Both the position numbers and the translations under genes were made by a program. 64,000 nucleotides of DNA. It comes from Sphagnum compactum. Its lineage: Eukaryota; Bryophyta; Sphagnopsida; Sphagnales. Below are positions 37,001 to 47,841 of this stretch, piece by piece (positions within the stretch are counted from its first letter, which is position 1; every line of letters begins with the position of its first letter). The notes under the pieces were generated by a model. That model saw only the letters and a list, made by a program, of their open reading frames with translations. It ran no database searches and was not told the origin of the DNA. The DNA is taken from contig OZ234494.1 of the NCBI GenBank assembly GCA_965153455.1, positions 10,292,001-10,356,000 of the forward strand, read 5' to 3'.

Positions 37001-37302
37001 AAGCGATCAGGCCTTCAGGTGTGTTAGAGTTGCAAGGAGCTAATGGACGCACAATTCGGGATCACTCCAAAAACTATGCGCCTTGCCACCTCCCGAACTT
37101 GGATCCTACCATCATCACGTCAACTTGGACTCCTCCATTCAACTATCCATGTCAGGTATGTCAAAGGACAAACAATGCTGATCAGATGCTATTTTGTGAT
37201 AATTGTAATGGTGGATACCATCTATTCTGCCTCAAGCCGGAGCTCATTCAAGTTCCCACCGGCATTTGGTACTGTTCATCATGTTTTCTTGCAGCACCTT
37301 GA
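34093..37302 (+). pseudogene. pol: pol of element 2: RT-RNaseH-integrase-PHD finger, decayed
   Basis: A protease-like start (near VVFDTPRGTSAFGE) precedes the RT. RT shows MPFGLKNAHVFFQQVMDQI and YIDD (34944-34955). RNase H ends near LYTDH (35598). The linker reads FKVIHQPGITHQNADTMSQR. The integrase HHCC finger includes CAQCD near 36.17 kb. The DDE core is recognisable (HFSKWVELVALPDKS, CLTNQGSEF), but the second catalytic Asp is Asn, so it would be inactive. A PHD finger closes the frame. Stops at 34690, about 34786 and 35596 and frameshifts near 35.64, 35.95 and 36.55 kb show long decay. Many of these stops are TAG where glutamine is expected. Confidence 0.9.
37150..37284 (+). other. PHD zinc finger at the integrase C-terminus of element 2
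   Basis: Spacing fits a C4HC3 PHD finger: CQVC, then MLFCDNC, then GGYHLFCLKPEL, then WYCSSC. PHD fingers in chromatin proteins read histone H3 tails. It sits where chromoviruses have a chromodomain, so a role in choosing integration sites is a reasonable inference. All metal ligands are present in this copy, although the upstream enzyme is decayed. Confidence 0.88.
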
Positions 37303-37342
37303 TTTTTACTCAAACCATGCCACGCTTTTCCCAGCTTAGGTC

Positions 37343-37350
37343 AGGGGGGA
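37343..37350 (+). promoter_or_regulatory. Polypurine tract of element 2
   Basis: AGGGGGGA lies directly before segment A (37351). Plus-strand DNA synthesis would therefore start at A. This means that the reverse-transcribed LTR should be A plus B, not B alone. Confidence 0.7.
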
Positions 37351-38032
37351 ATACATGAGAATTTCATTTCAGCCTCCTCTTGTGCATTGTATACATGTGT
37401 GTGCATCTTTTTTTGGTTGATTAGTTTCTACCTTTGACTGGTTTTAATCTTTTTGTTCAGTAAAATTTACTATGGATTTACACCCTTACGACACCGTACA
37501 TCACGACACTACACGTCACGATAGCTGTCATGCCCATATGCATGGCCTCATACATGACGGCTGGTTATGGGCATGCCAATTATGCCTTTAGGGTTAATGT
37601 ACGCTCTTAAGGTTGATGTACTTCTTAGGTTAATGTGTGTTACTAGGTGTTTTAGGGTTATGGCTTGTTTAAGGTTTTAGCTTTATTGATGGTTGTATAA
37701 AAGGCTAAGGTCATCCCTTCTCTTGTTAGTTTTTCTATAATTCCTTTGTCAGGGAGAGTTTCCTCCATAGTTAGACTGGATTACTAGATGCTCACAACGG
37801 CTATTACACGGCCATCATTTACATACACTACGTTTTCTTTCCTTCTTTTCGATTCAATATACATGAGAATTTCATTTCAACCTCCTCTTGTGCATTATAT
37901 ATATGTGCGTGCATCTCTTTTTGGTTGATTAGTTTATACCTTTGACTAGTTTTAGTTTTTTTGTTCAGTAGAATTTTATTATGGATTTACACCCTTACGA
38001 CACCGTATGTCACGACACTACACGTCATGACA
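37351..38032 (+). repeat. Right terminal repeats of element 2 (A, B', A')
   Basis: A (37351-37523) and A' (37859-38032) are about 92 percent alike by eye and flank B' (37526-37856). A starts right after the polypurine tract, and A' starts right after the B' end (GATTCA plus AT). The A/B' joint reads CACGATA-GC-TGTCATG. Using the A' version of the end, the ancestral joint would be the palindrome CATGACAGCTGTCATG. The element's outer ends are the two halves of that palindrome. Confidence 0.88.
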
Positions 38033-41000
38033 AAATGTTTTTAATGTTATATTCACAATTCCTATTTTATTTTATTTTGTAAGATATGGTTTGTGGTTGG
38101 AACCTAATTTAATGTGAATGAGATTTAAATTATTTTGTGTGCTTAGGGTTTATCTTAAATGTGTGGTTTTGTAGTCTAAAAATTTCAAAACACATAGAAA
38201 GAATATGAGGTGTGGTTGACCTCAAGGTTTGTTGATTTTTTATGTTTTACTTTGAATTTGGATTCTTGTAACTACACGTCTACATTTTGTAATGCAAAAG
38301 ATGAATTTCATTTTTCAATGCTAGAACTAGATTAATTTGTGTTCAAACATTGGTATTTGTGTTTGAAACAAATGTGTTGCAACTAGGGGTGGGAGTTGAT
38401 GTAAAACAAATTATTGATCTATTGAAGAAGCTTCACATGTGAAAGTTTTGATTTTGGGGTGATTTTCCATGAATCAACATTTAAAATATTAAACTTCAAA
38501 TAGGGCCTAACATATATCAAAAGGCATATCACATGATCAAATGTCTTCAAGCACATAGGGATTGTGTACCATAGAAAAGTAGGGTTGTGAAGCAAGTACA
38601 CCATCAAATGACCACCATCACTATTTATTATGGAACTTGGGGGTGGTTGACAACAAATGAACATGGATCACCATCATCAATTGATGTAAAACTCAATTGC
38701 AAGGTGGTTCAATTGTTGCAGATTGAGGTTGAAAGGACATTGCATCCAACTTATGATTGTCATGGCATTAAAAGCTTGAATTACCATTGCCATGGCACAA
38801 GAACATGGAACCCTTGCTACAACTTGCCCATGGTTGTGAATTTTTTAAGGCAATGCACTTTTGTTCAAAACTTTTGAGTTCAAGCACAAGCTAAATTGCA
38901 ACTTGGGAACATCTCGAACTTCAAATCCTATATAATAAAATTGGGATTTGAATTTCATGAATATTGGGTAATTTTCAAGGGTTGGAAATGGTTACAATAT
39001 GGTGGTGGGATTGGTGTCAAGTCATGTGTGTAGAAACTTACAATGGCCATTGATGGTGCCCATCAATATCACACTAGTCCTTCAAGGTTTTTCCAAACTT
39101 CAAAGCACCAAGGGTTCACAAGGTTTAAATGTCACACTCTATATCACAAGCTTGATTTTTGTCTTATGATTTTCATCCACAAATTGTAGGCACGAACATC
39201 AATAAGTTGGATGATTGTTGGCAAATGTTCAAACAAATTTGACCTTATGCGTATATCAAGTAGCTAGTTGGTGAATGAAGGTTGGTAACCAACCATAGTT
39301 TGGAGCATATAAATTTGGTTTTATTACTAAATGTATCATGGACATTTCTAATATTGTGATATTTTCCTATTCAATGATACGATATGACATTTTTTTGTGT
39401 ACATCATAATTTGCATTCACCCTATCCAAATATTTAATAAGTATCATAAAGATACCACTAAAGAAAAAGATTTTAGCCCCAATATAAAAAAACAGCAAGA
39501 GGTTTAATTTTGAAATTTGGATTCAATTTGGAAATTCATTGTAGTCCTTCATATAAGGTTAAATTCACACCTTTTTTATGCCATTGGATTCTTGAAAAAA
39601 ATTGTGCATGTGGCAAAAATGAATAATGTTTAAACTATAATTTTTTGGAGGTTATTCACAAGCGCAAAAAATGGGTGGAGTTAGTGCACAACAATTTGTC
39701 AATTCAACAATCAAACATCCATGTGGGTAAACATTACTTACTATTCTCACATGTTAAAAGGAATGTTACTCCATCAATAGACATGGAAATTCACTCCATT
39801 AACTTTTTCTTTTTCTTTGATAGCTTGTTGTAATATGTCAAAAAATGAAGGGTAATAATATCCATGCTAGTTGTTTAATTATTATGTGATTCCCCCACTA
39901 TTGTTTGTTGAGTTATATGCATGTGCTTCCTATCATTATGTTGGTTGGGCTATTGTTTCTTTTTAGGAAGTAAAGGGATTTATTAAGTTGTGTCTCATTG
40001 ACCTACAACTTTGAATAAAAACATGTTATGGAGTTGATAACTTGGTAGTGTGTGATTATTGTGTAAGATGAGAGAAACCCAAGGTGAAAGGTTACAAACC
40101 TTCCCATTTGTGTTAATTGTCATAATGAACTTGAAGAATTATAATTGGACCTTGATGTGATTCATAATCAAACATGGGACAAGGCTAACAACCAATTCAA
40201 ACCATTATGTAGGTCCTACTTGTCATGGGCATGAAAACTACCACAACAATGAAATTTCCAAAATACACAAAACATGTCTAAATCTAAATTTAGCCATCAA
40301 ATATGATATTCAAAGATAAATACACAAGGTGTGCAACAAAAAGGTTAAAATGAAAATTTATTATGATAAAATAGGAAAACATGAACACGCATTAGAAGGA
40401 GATGATGCCTAATTCACCATATAATTTATTACGTTGTGTAGTGAATTAGGTAGACTTTTGTCACACTAGAAGCAACCTTTTGCCTATTAATCAATGACCA
40501 ATATGATCACTATGGACATGTTATAATCATTACACATGAATAGAATTTGGCTGTTTGAATTAAGGATAAGGTTTAAATTTATGGGGCATAATGTATGTGA
40601 ACTTGAAAATGGTACAACTCACCATCCTTAGAAGGATGTGTTCAAAGTTTTGAAAAAAACAACTTAGACCACAAGGTCATTAGAGATTTTTCAAAAAAAT
40701 TAACATTTTTGTGATTTCCTTTGGGGGAAGGGAGGATGATATTGATGACCCTAGATCCATTAGAGATCAAATTTCAAAAAACAAGTGGGCATTGTTTTGT
40801 CCTAAAAATGGAAGTTACATTTCAAGACATGAATGTGGGCCAAAAGGTTAAAGAATTTGAAATTTAACACTCTCTTGGGCCTATTTCCTTGGTCATGACT
40901 TAGCAAAAGACCTTTTCAATGGCATATCACACATTCCAATTGGAGCTTATTTGACCCTTTCATTAAACATTTTAGTGATGAAAAATTGAATTGCCAATTC

Positions 41001-41640
41001 ATCTAGCCATAACTAAGTAAAAACACATAATTAAGGCATATCCACTTTAGGCAAAAAAAATGTCACAATGTTTAAAATAATTATAGTATTTTTTATGAAA
41101 TATAGTTGTAGTCAAACATTATAAATTGTTTGAATGGTCAAAATGTAAACAAATGGTTAAGAGGTAAATTTACTTACAACCATTTTAATTTTGATATTAT
41201 GGTCAATACCATCCAAATTGATAATATGTACAATGTATACGTCACATATCACATGTACTTTGAAGTTATTTTGTGATGCCAAAAACAACATTCCTACTTT
41301 TGGTTCCATGTCACTTTCATGAACAAAAGTTAAATGAAAGGAAAAACACAATGCCCTTTTCATATATGTACTCAAATCTTTCACTTAAAGGTGGGGTTTT
41401 TAAAGAAAAACAAAATCCTACTGCATTTATGGATAGGAAAACCACACATTTGATGAATGACATACATTAGGAAAATATCACGACTACAATATGTGGCCAA
41501 GTTCATTCTATGTTTCATTAAAATTTGAGTGGATTTGGACAAATTTACCACGTTGAAAGTAACTAGCTGCCAACACCTTAATGAATGGGAACCAATTGTT
41601 ATGGACATAATGAATTCATTAATGGCTACTTTGATTCACT
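38033..41640. other. Intergenic DNA, no gene recognised
   Basis: AT-rich sequence without recognisable protein domains or transposon ends. Short open frames near 38.6-38.9, 39.65-39.83 and 41.2-41.6 kb match nothing known to me. Confidence 0.5.
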
Positions 41641-42520
41641 ATGTTAGCCTCCCATTCTTAAACTCGGTTAAAAACCTAAGCTAGACAACCTAGCATACCA
41701 ACTTGTGTTAGGGGTCCTAGGCTAGGCCACCTAGGCTAAAAAGATGGGCAACTTGTACAAGTTAGAATTTGATCCTTTCACCTCTACTTTCAGGGACAAA
41801 TTGTTTACCACTACATCTATTTTTTTATGTGCAATAGTTTGTCATCACATTTTTATCAACTTTGTTTTTATCCTACTTAAATAGCCTACTCAACCTACCC
41901 TAATTAACTTACCTTAACTTATATAAGCCTAGGTAAGCTAGGTTAACCTAGGGCCTACTTAAGTATACCTAAGGTCAACATAGGTCTATTTAGGTTTTAT
42001 TTAAAGACTTGCCTAGTGCCAACATAGGCCTATTAAATGGTTACCAAAGGTTTTTAAAGCTTATTTAAGTAGGGTTATGTAAACCTACCTAGGGGTATTA
42101 TAAGCCACCTTAGGGGTTATGTCAACTACCTAGGGGCTATGTAAATTGTTAATTAAGGGTTATGTAGGCTACCTAGGGCCTCCCCATGTTGCATAAAGAC
42201 CTGGTTAGAAGCTACCTATGTTACCAATGGCTTAATTATGGAAAACATAAATCTACATAAGGGTTACATAGGCTATATTAAGGCTACCTAGGAACAACAT
42301 AGGCCTACCTATGGGCTATGTAAACTTACATAAAGACTAGATTGTAAACTACTATGGGGATATGTAGGCTACCTAAACCTTATTTAAGGGCTATATTATT
42401 TACATAAAACCTATTTAATTACACCTACATTGGTTATTTAAAGGAAATATAGGCTACCCTATGGTATATACATAAGCTACCTCATGCCTACCTCGGGATA
42501 ACAATCTAGGTTAAAGTATA
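41640..42520. repeat. Degenerate CCTAGG/TAGGTTA-rich repeat region
   Basis: Nearly 0.9 kb is composed of irregular variants of CTACCTAGGGGTTATGTA and TAAGCTAGGTTAACC. Many copies keep CCTAGG or CCTACC cores with spacing of roughly 20-30 bp. No fixed period is clear. It resembles the short GGTTAGGT/CCTACC patch at 12.70-12.86 kb. Confidence 0.75.
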
Positions 42521-42569
42521 TTCAAATGTCTATGAACCACTTGGCTCATTACTTTACTATATATAAGAT

Positions 42570-44060
42570 TCATGATTTTGTTCGCACCCATAATATCAAG
42601 CATATGGTGCAATTAAAGCATGATTTGCAAATAAATGTTTTCTTTGTTAATGAATGCACTATGTTATTATAAACAAACTTTACAATGGACAAAAGGTCTA
42701 ACCAATTATTTTGATGATAATTGATTACACTTAGTGCAAATATTGTTCCAAGACTTGGTTGATTCATTATGTTTACCCATTTGTCTAGGGGTGGAAAAAG
42801 GACAATAATTTCACTTTCACACCTAAAACCACAAAGAGTTTTTTCCAAAGATTGGATGCAGATTGACATCCATGATTAAAAATGATGTATTTAGGGAAGT
42901 TATGATATCAAAAAACATGATCAAAAAATTATTTAACGTTTTTTCCCAAGTTATTGTTTTGGTCCAAAGAATTAAGTGAACCATTTTTATTATGTGATCC
43001 ATCATTATCAAAATGGCGTTATATGAATTGAAAGATGGAAGATTCATGATGAAATCCATGGATATTAATGACCACAATAATGTAAGGATTAGTAATGGTT
43101 GAAGGAATCCATGAATGCAACAACAAAGATTTTTTTTTCAAGCACAAATATCATATGATGTAATAACCTTCTTCACATAATTCCAAAAATGTGGCCACAA
43201 ATAATCTTGAGATATTAACTTCATGGTTTTGTTGAATCCAAAATGGCGTGTAGGTAAAACATCATACTTGAATTGAAAAACTTAGAGCCAAGTAGGGCCA
43301 TCAAGTATGTACAAAAACTTGTCATGGTATAAGAAACCAACTCCCAACACTTGAACTTATCATGATCGTTTGAAAAAAATTGAATTTGATCTTGATTTTT
43401 CAATTGGCCTTTGATGCCAATAGCAAGGGGATATTCTTTCAAATTTTCAAGAGCCTGACAAATAAACATTTTGTCATCATTAGTTATTAGCAATGCTTGA
43501 AATTGAAAGTGTTAAAGTTTTAAAATAATATCACATTATTGAGCATAGGCTATATCTCCCTCTTTAGGTGCAAGGCATGAATGATGGGATAATGTGTCTA
43601 GTTTCCCCTACTAGTGCCCAAGATGGTATGTGATGATGAACTGTAATCAAAACAAGGACAATGCCCATTGAACTTAATGTTGATTCAAAACATGAGCAAT
43701 CATGAAATATACTGGAGGTTTTTGTGGTTGGAATACACAATGATTTCATGTTGTGTTTTATAGAGTGAATGATGCTACTTCTCAAAAACATTCACGATGA
43801 CCAATAGTTTTTTTGGTCATGAGTATCATAGTTAATATCAATAGGAAAAAATTTAAAATTGAAAGTCAACAAGATGAAAAATATCTTTTTTAAGTTGTGA
43901 AAACAAAACACCTAATGCAAAGTTATAAATATTTGTTTCTAAAACAAATGGTTTCAAAAGGTTCACATGAATCAAAAATTGTGAAGGGTGCCTCCAAAGA
44001 TTGGAAGGTAACTTTAGCTTCAACTTAAACAAAATGTATTTTTACACTACTATCAAGTAT
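42570..44060 (-). pseudogene. Decayed Ty3/gypsy RT/RNaseH-integrase relic
   Basis: On the minus strand, pieces of a pol gene lie in the right order but in several frames. The RNase H start (KPFVLETNIYNFALGVLFSQ) is at about 43.9-43.95 kb. An RNase H segment (EIIVYSNHKNLQYF) is near 43.7 kb. The pre-integrase linker (LKEYPLAIGIKGQLKNQDQI) is at 43.36-43.44 kb. The integrase core (SISMDFIMNLPSFNSYNAIL) is at 43.0-43.08 kb and WLDLLSIVKFVYNN at 42.66-42.71 kb. It is from a different element than 1 or 2. LTRs were not found. Confidence 0.85.
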
Positions 44061-47000
44061 TTGAATTGGACTTAAAATTTGTGGCAATTTGAAAAATAAA
44101 ATTCAAATACTTGAAAGTAAGTGAAATGTTTTTGCAAATATTTGGTTTTTTTCATGCACCTCAATATTGATGTGGTAAACATTCCAATATAATTTTTTTT
44201 AGTTAATGGAGTTTTTTTTTCATAATTAAAATCATCCCCAACCCCTAAAAAATGACAAAATTGTTGGGGATACTTTTGGGGTACTTTTTCAAGTCCAAAT
44301 GATATGAAACAAATTGCTTTGAGAAACTAAAGGAAGGCTAGAGATGCCCATGAAAAAAAAAAAGTTTCATTTATTTTGAAATGCTAGAAGAAGGTTAAAA
44401 GTTCAAAAAAATATTTTTTTGGTGTTTTCAAGTAGAAAACAAGGTAGCAAGCATGTACAAAATATCTTGCTTGCACCTGATGAGGGTAATGTAACATGAA
44501 CATGGGTCAGTTGGTGATGTGGGTATTGCAATTTGAGGGGTTTTATGGAGAGCCCAAACCATTGACAAGAGAAGATCAAGAGTTTGCAATACCCACATAA
44601 ATAAACTAGTCTATGCACCAAGGGGTCATTTCATGAAGGTAGACAATATAAGTATATAAAAGTTTTTTTTTTTTTTCCCCCTTAAGGTTATTATGCAAGT
44701 ATTTCATGATAAGGATAATGAAAATATTGCATAGTCATTCATTTTAATAATGACCTTCAACTTGCATTCATGAAAATATTACTTAAATGTTTTAACATGG
44801 CCATAAAATGTGTTAACCTTATTAGATGAAACTATTTTTCATTTGGTTTATGGTAAATATAATCCATCCATGGTGGATGGGGGTATTGTGTGCACCATGG
44901 CATTAAATGATCCCAAAATCTACAAATCCCAAAATCAAATTTCAAAATTAAAACAAGTGGGTTGATACAAAAAATTCAAGTAACCACACTACAAAAATGA
45001 TGGGTACATGCACTAAAGCTTCACTACAAGTTCAACTACAATGACATATATATGATTATTCATTCAAGGAGGAACTAAATGCAATGCCCATATTGGTGCA
45101 ATAGTTTGTTGTAGCTACTACAACTTTTGCTACATGATGATGAGTGAACAATAGACAATGTTCAAGCACAAGTCAAATCACATTAACCACAAAAACTTCC
45201 TTTGGGTTGTTCAAAATACAAACATTTATAGAAATGTGGTCTTGTCACCTAAAACCCCTAAAACAAATAGATTAACATCTAGATCTACCTAGTTGCATCT
45301 AAAGGCCATGTGTTTGGTCCAAGTGTTTACGAAACAACCACTGGCCCGCATAAGAATTAATGCATGCATCACCTTGCAACACCCTCTTAAGCCTTCATGA
45401 AACCATTCATTCTCTTTCATTGCATCTTCATGCTCATATTGCATTAGAGGAGGAACCATTTGAGGCACAGGATCTGGGTTTGAAATTGTGTCTACAAAAA
45501 AATCCAACAATTTGCGGAGAAAATTCAACAAGTTTAACATAACATGATGGGTATTGCACCCCACCATCTTTTTTAAATGATCAAGGTATTGCATATCAAA
45601 ACCCTTTTAGCAACACAAAGAAGATGACAATCAACTACTCATCATTGTCTTCTACAGCATAATGCAAAGTAAAAGAAAATTTTAAAAAGTACCAAAAGGG
45701 GGTAGGGTGCAGAGTGTACTTGGAGACATAGGCAACGGTGTGATGGAGCTCACATTAGAACAAGTGTTGGTGATGGCACAATGGAGCTCACATTGGAACA
45801 AACAATGGCGATAAAGATGGAGTTGTGCGCATTACTCCTTTAGTCATTTGAGACTAGAGTGTTAGGCCCACCAAAAATGCAAGGGGAAAAGGAAGAGGGG
45901 TTGTAGGCCTTAGAATGGGGTTGATAGGTTTGTAAAACGGGTTTGAAAAAGAAAAGCCCAAAAAAAAAGGGGGGATTTTTTTTATAAACCCGCCCAAATT
46001 GAAATTGTTGCAAGTGGTTGCCCAACCCAAAGTCGGTGGATGAATTGCCCTCCATCCAAAACGAGACTGGTGCAGTCATGGGGGCTGGTTCACTCAAGCC
46101 ATATTTCTTGACTTTTTGTATTTACCCTTAAAGTTAGGCTGTTATATTAAAATCAACATACATGCCCAGCAATGGTTCACTGTGGCCCCCAAATAAAGAA
46201 AAGCAAGTTCTAGAAAGCCGGAGAAGGTGGTTGAGTTCTATCCTTTTACTCAAGGTATCATCTCAAATAAGTATTCACGTACTGTGATGATGATGAGGGT
46301 TTCATCATCATCACAGTATTCTAGTTATATTATTTACACAAGAGGGAAAAGCCACCATCCTTGCATATGTTGTGAATGGACAGAAATGCAAGAAATGGTG
46401 AAGTAGGCTCTCGAGGCATGCATGTGTCGAATGTAACAGAATAAAAGGTACTTATTTGGAGTATTTATTTGTCTTCCAAGTCACTTGCATGAATCCAGTG
46501 TCTACAACCATCCACGCCCAACATGATAGGGCCATTTGCATATGCCTAAGACCTACCATTAAAATTGTTGTTTTCGAACAACCTTACAATATGTTACAAG
46601 AATAAACCATCACAAGTGTTGTAACTTGTGAGAGAAATCTTACATAATGCTGACAGAAACATGAATGAGGTTATTTCTCCTTCTGCTTTCTGTAAGCCTC
46701 ATAAGCCACAGAGTTTTTTACCTCACACATATGTCATGGTTTCACATGACAGACAGGTCCAAAGTCCAAACCTCCAAAATCCAAACTTCCACTACATCAC
46801 AGAGTTGAAAAGTGAAACAAAGAAATAACTTGATTGTGTTTCAGATCTCAACTCGGAAGCAAGTGTTGTTTTTCTTTCTTTTTTGGTGAATTTTCGCATT
46901 GTGGGTGGCCACCAAAAACAGTGGGAGGCTACTCATACAAAGGCTTTTTTTGAGAAAAAAGAAGGCCCCAAGTTGCCATATTTGGAGGGGAAAAAGTCTG

Positions 47001-47200
47001 AATTCACCAAATTTAGACTAGGTATAGGTTCAAAAACAGGTTGCCAAACTAAGGCGGTGAATCTTAACAAATTCTACTTTTCTCTGACATCGTGTAGCCA
47101 AATTCAGCTAATTTCTCGTGTATAATGGCTACACCAGATGCCTCACAAATTTGAAACAAATAAACAGCACTGTGAAAAAAAGATTAAATACCTGAATAAT
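44061..47200. other. Intergenic DNA with small inverted repeats
   Basis: No gene recognised. Two perfect short inverted repeats occur, at 44517-44598 and 46280-46318. Small direct repeats of a GATGGAGCTCACATT phrase lie near 45.74-45.80 kb. A segment at 46.06-46.10 kb matches, inverted, one near 15.29 kb. Confidence 0.5.
46280..46318. repeat. Perfect 17-bp inverted repeat with 5-base loop
   Basis: TACTGTGATGATGATGA at 46280-46296 is followed by GGGTT and its exact reverse complement at 46302-46318. The stem could form a hairpin in DNA or RNA. There is no T run after it, and no surrounding precursor structure was evident. Confidence 0.85.
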
Positions 47201-47203
47201 AAT

Positions 47204-47820
47204 CTTTGTTCAGTATAAAGCTGTGTAACAAATGTCAAAACTCAGGGTCTTGCAACAATCTAGAAGTGACACAAGGAGCTGATTTGAGGACAAAAGCCCA
47301 ATCATGAGCAGGTGTGGATTTGGGAAGCCAGTAAAGAAAACTATTAGCAAGTCAAAGAGGGAGTCATAAGTCTCATCCTCAACACCAAAACCCTAAAATA
47401 AAATTTCAGAAAAAAATAAAGAAAAAAAGAACACATTGAAAAGCACATTAAATACCTTCAACTAACTTTTTTGTTCAGAATTGGTATTATGTGCCATAAA
47501 CTCAGGATCTTTGCAACAATTGTAACAAATGCCATAAACTGGGGGTCTTTGCAACAATTTGTAACAAATGCCATAGACTCAGGGTCTTGCAACAATTTAG
47601 AAGTGACATGAGGAGGTGATTTGATGAAGACAAAAACCCAAGCATCTGGATTCTGGAGGCTTGGCTTTGGGAGGCCAGTAAAGTCTGAGAGGTAGTCAGT
47701 CAGTCATGAATGAGTCTCCTCCTCAACACCAAAAACCCAAAAAAATTATAAAAAGAAAAAAAAATGGAAGATTGACACTCAAAATTAAATTATACCTTCA
47801 AATTTATTTATATTTAGTAT
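47204..47820 (-). pseudogene. Two partial tandem copies of the BAHD gene 3' end
   Basis: Downstream of the acyltransferase gene (minus strand) lie two further copies of its last coding stretch and following sequence. One runs from about 47204 to 47400 and is close to the gene copy at 47850-48000. It shares the words encoding the end of the protein (ACTCAGGGTCTTGCAACAATCT, GGATTTGGGAAGCCAGTAAAG). The other runs from about 47469 to 47740 and is more diverged, with an internal duplication of GTAACAAATGCCATAAACT. Neither keeps a full open frame. They are fossils of unequal exchange, or unused alternative last exons. Confidence 0.8.
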
Positions 47821-47841
47821 TTTTTGGTTCAGAATTTGTCA

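Larger units (their letters stand above)
30921..38032 (+). mobile_element. Ty3/gypsy element with PHD finger and permuted terminal repeats (element 2)
   Basis: The element spans about 7.1 kb in the order B (30921-31233), internal region, A (37351-37523), B' (37526-37856), A' (37859-38032). B and B' carry TATAAAAG. The outer ends are TGTCATG and CATGACA, a perfect 7-bp inverted pair, with AAAT on both outer sides as a possible 4-bp target duplication. The internal region encodes gag with two CCHC knuckles, RT, RNase H, an HHCC/DDE integrase and a PHD finger. Repeat copies differ at roughly one base in ten, and the genes carry many stops and frameshifts, so it is much older than element 1. The repeat order is not that of a normal LTR element. 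Confidence 0.88.

Noticed and set aside
30921-38032. Element 2 as a DIRS/PAT-type element, given its split repeats
   Set aside because: The pol frame contains an HHCC finger and a DDE-type integrase core with Ty3/gypsy motifs, and no tyrosine recombinase was seen.
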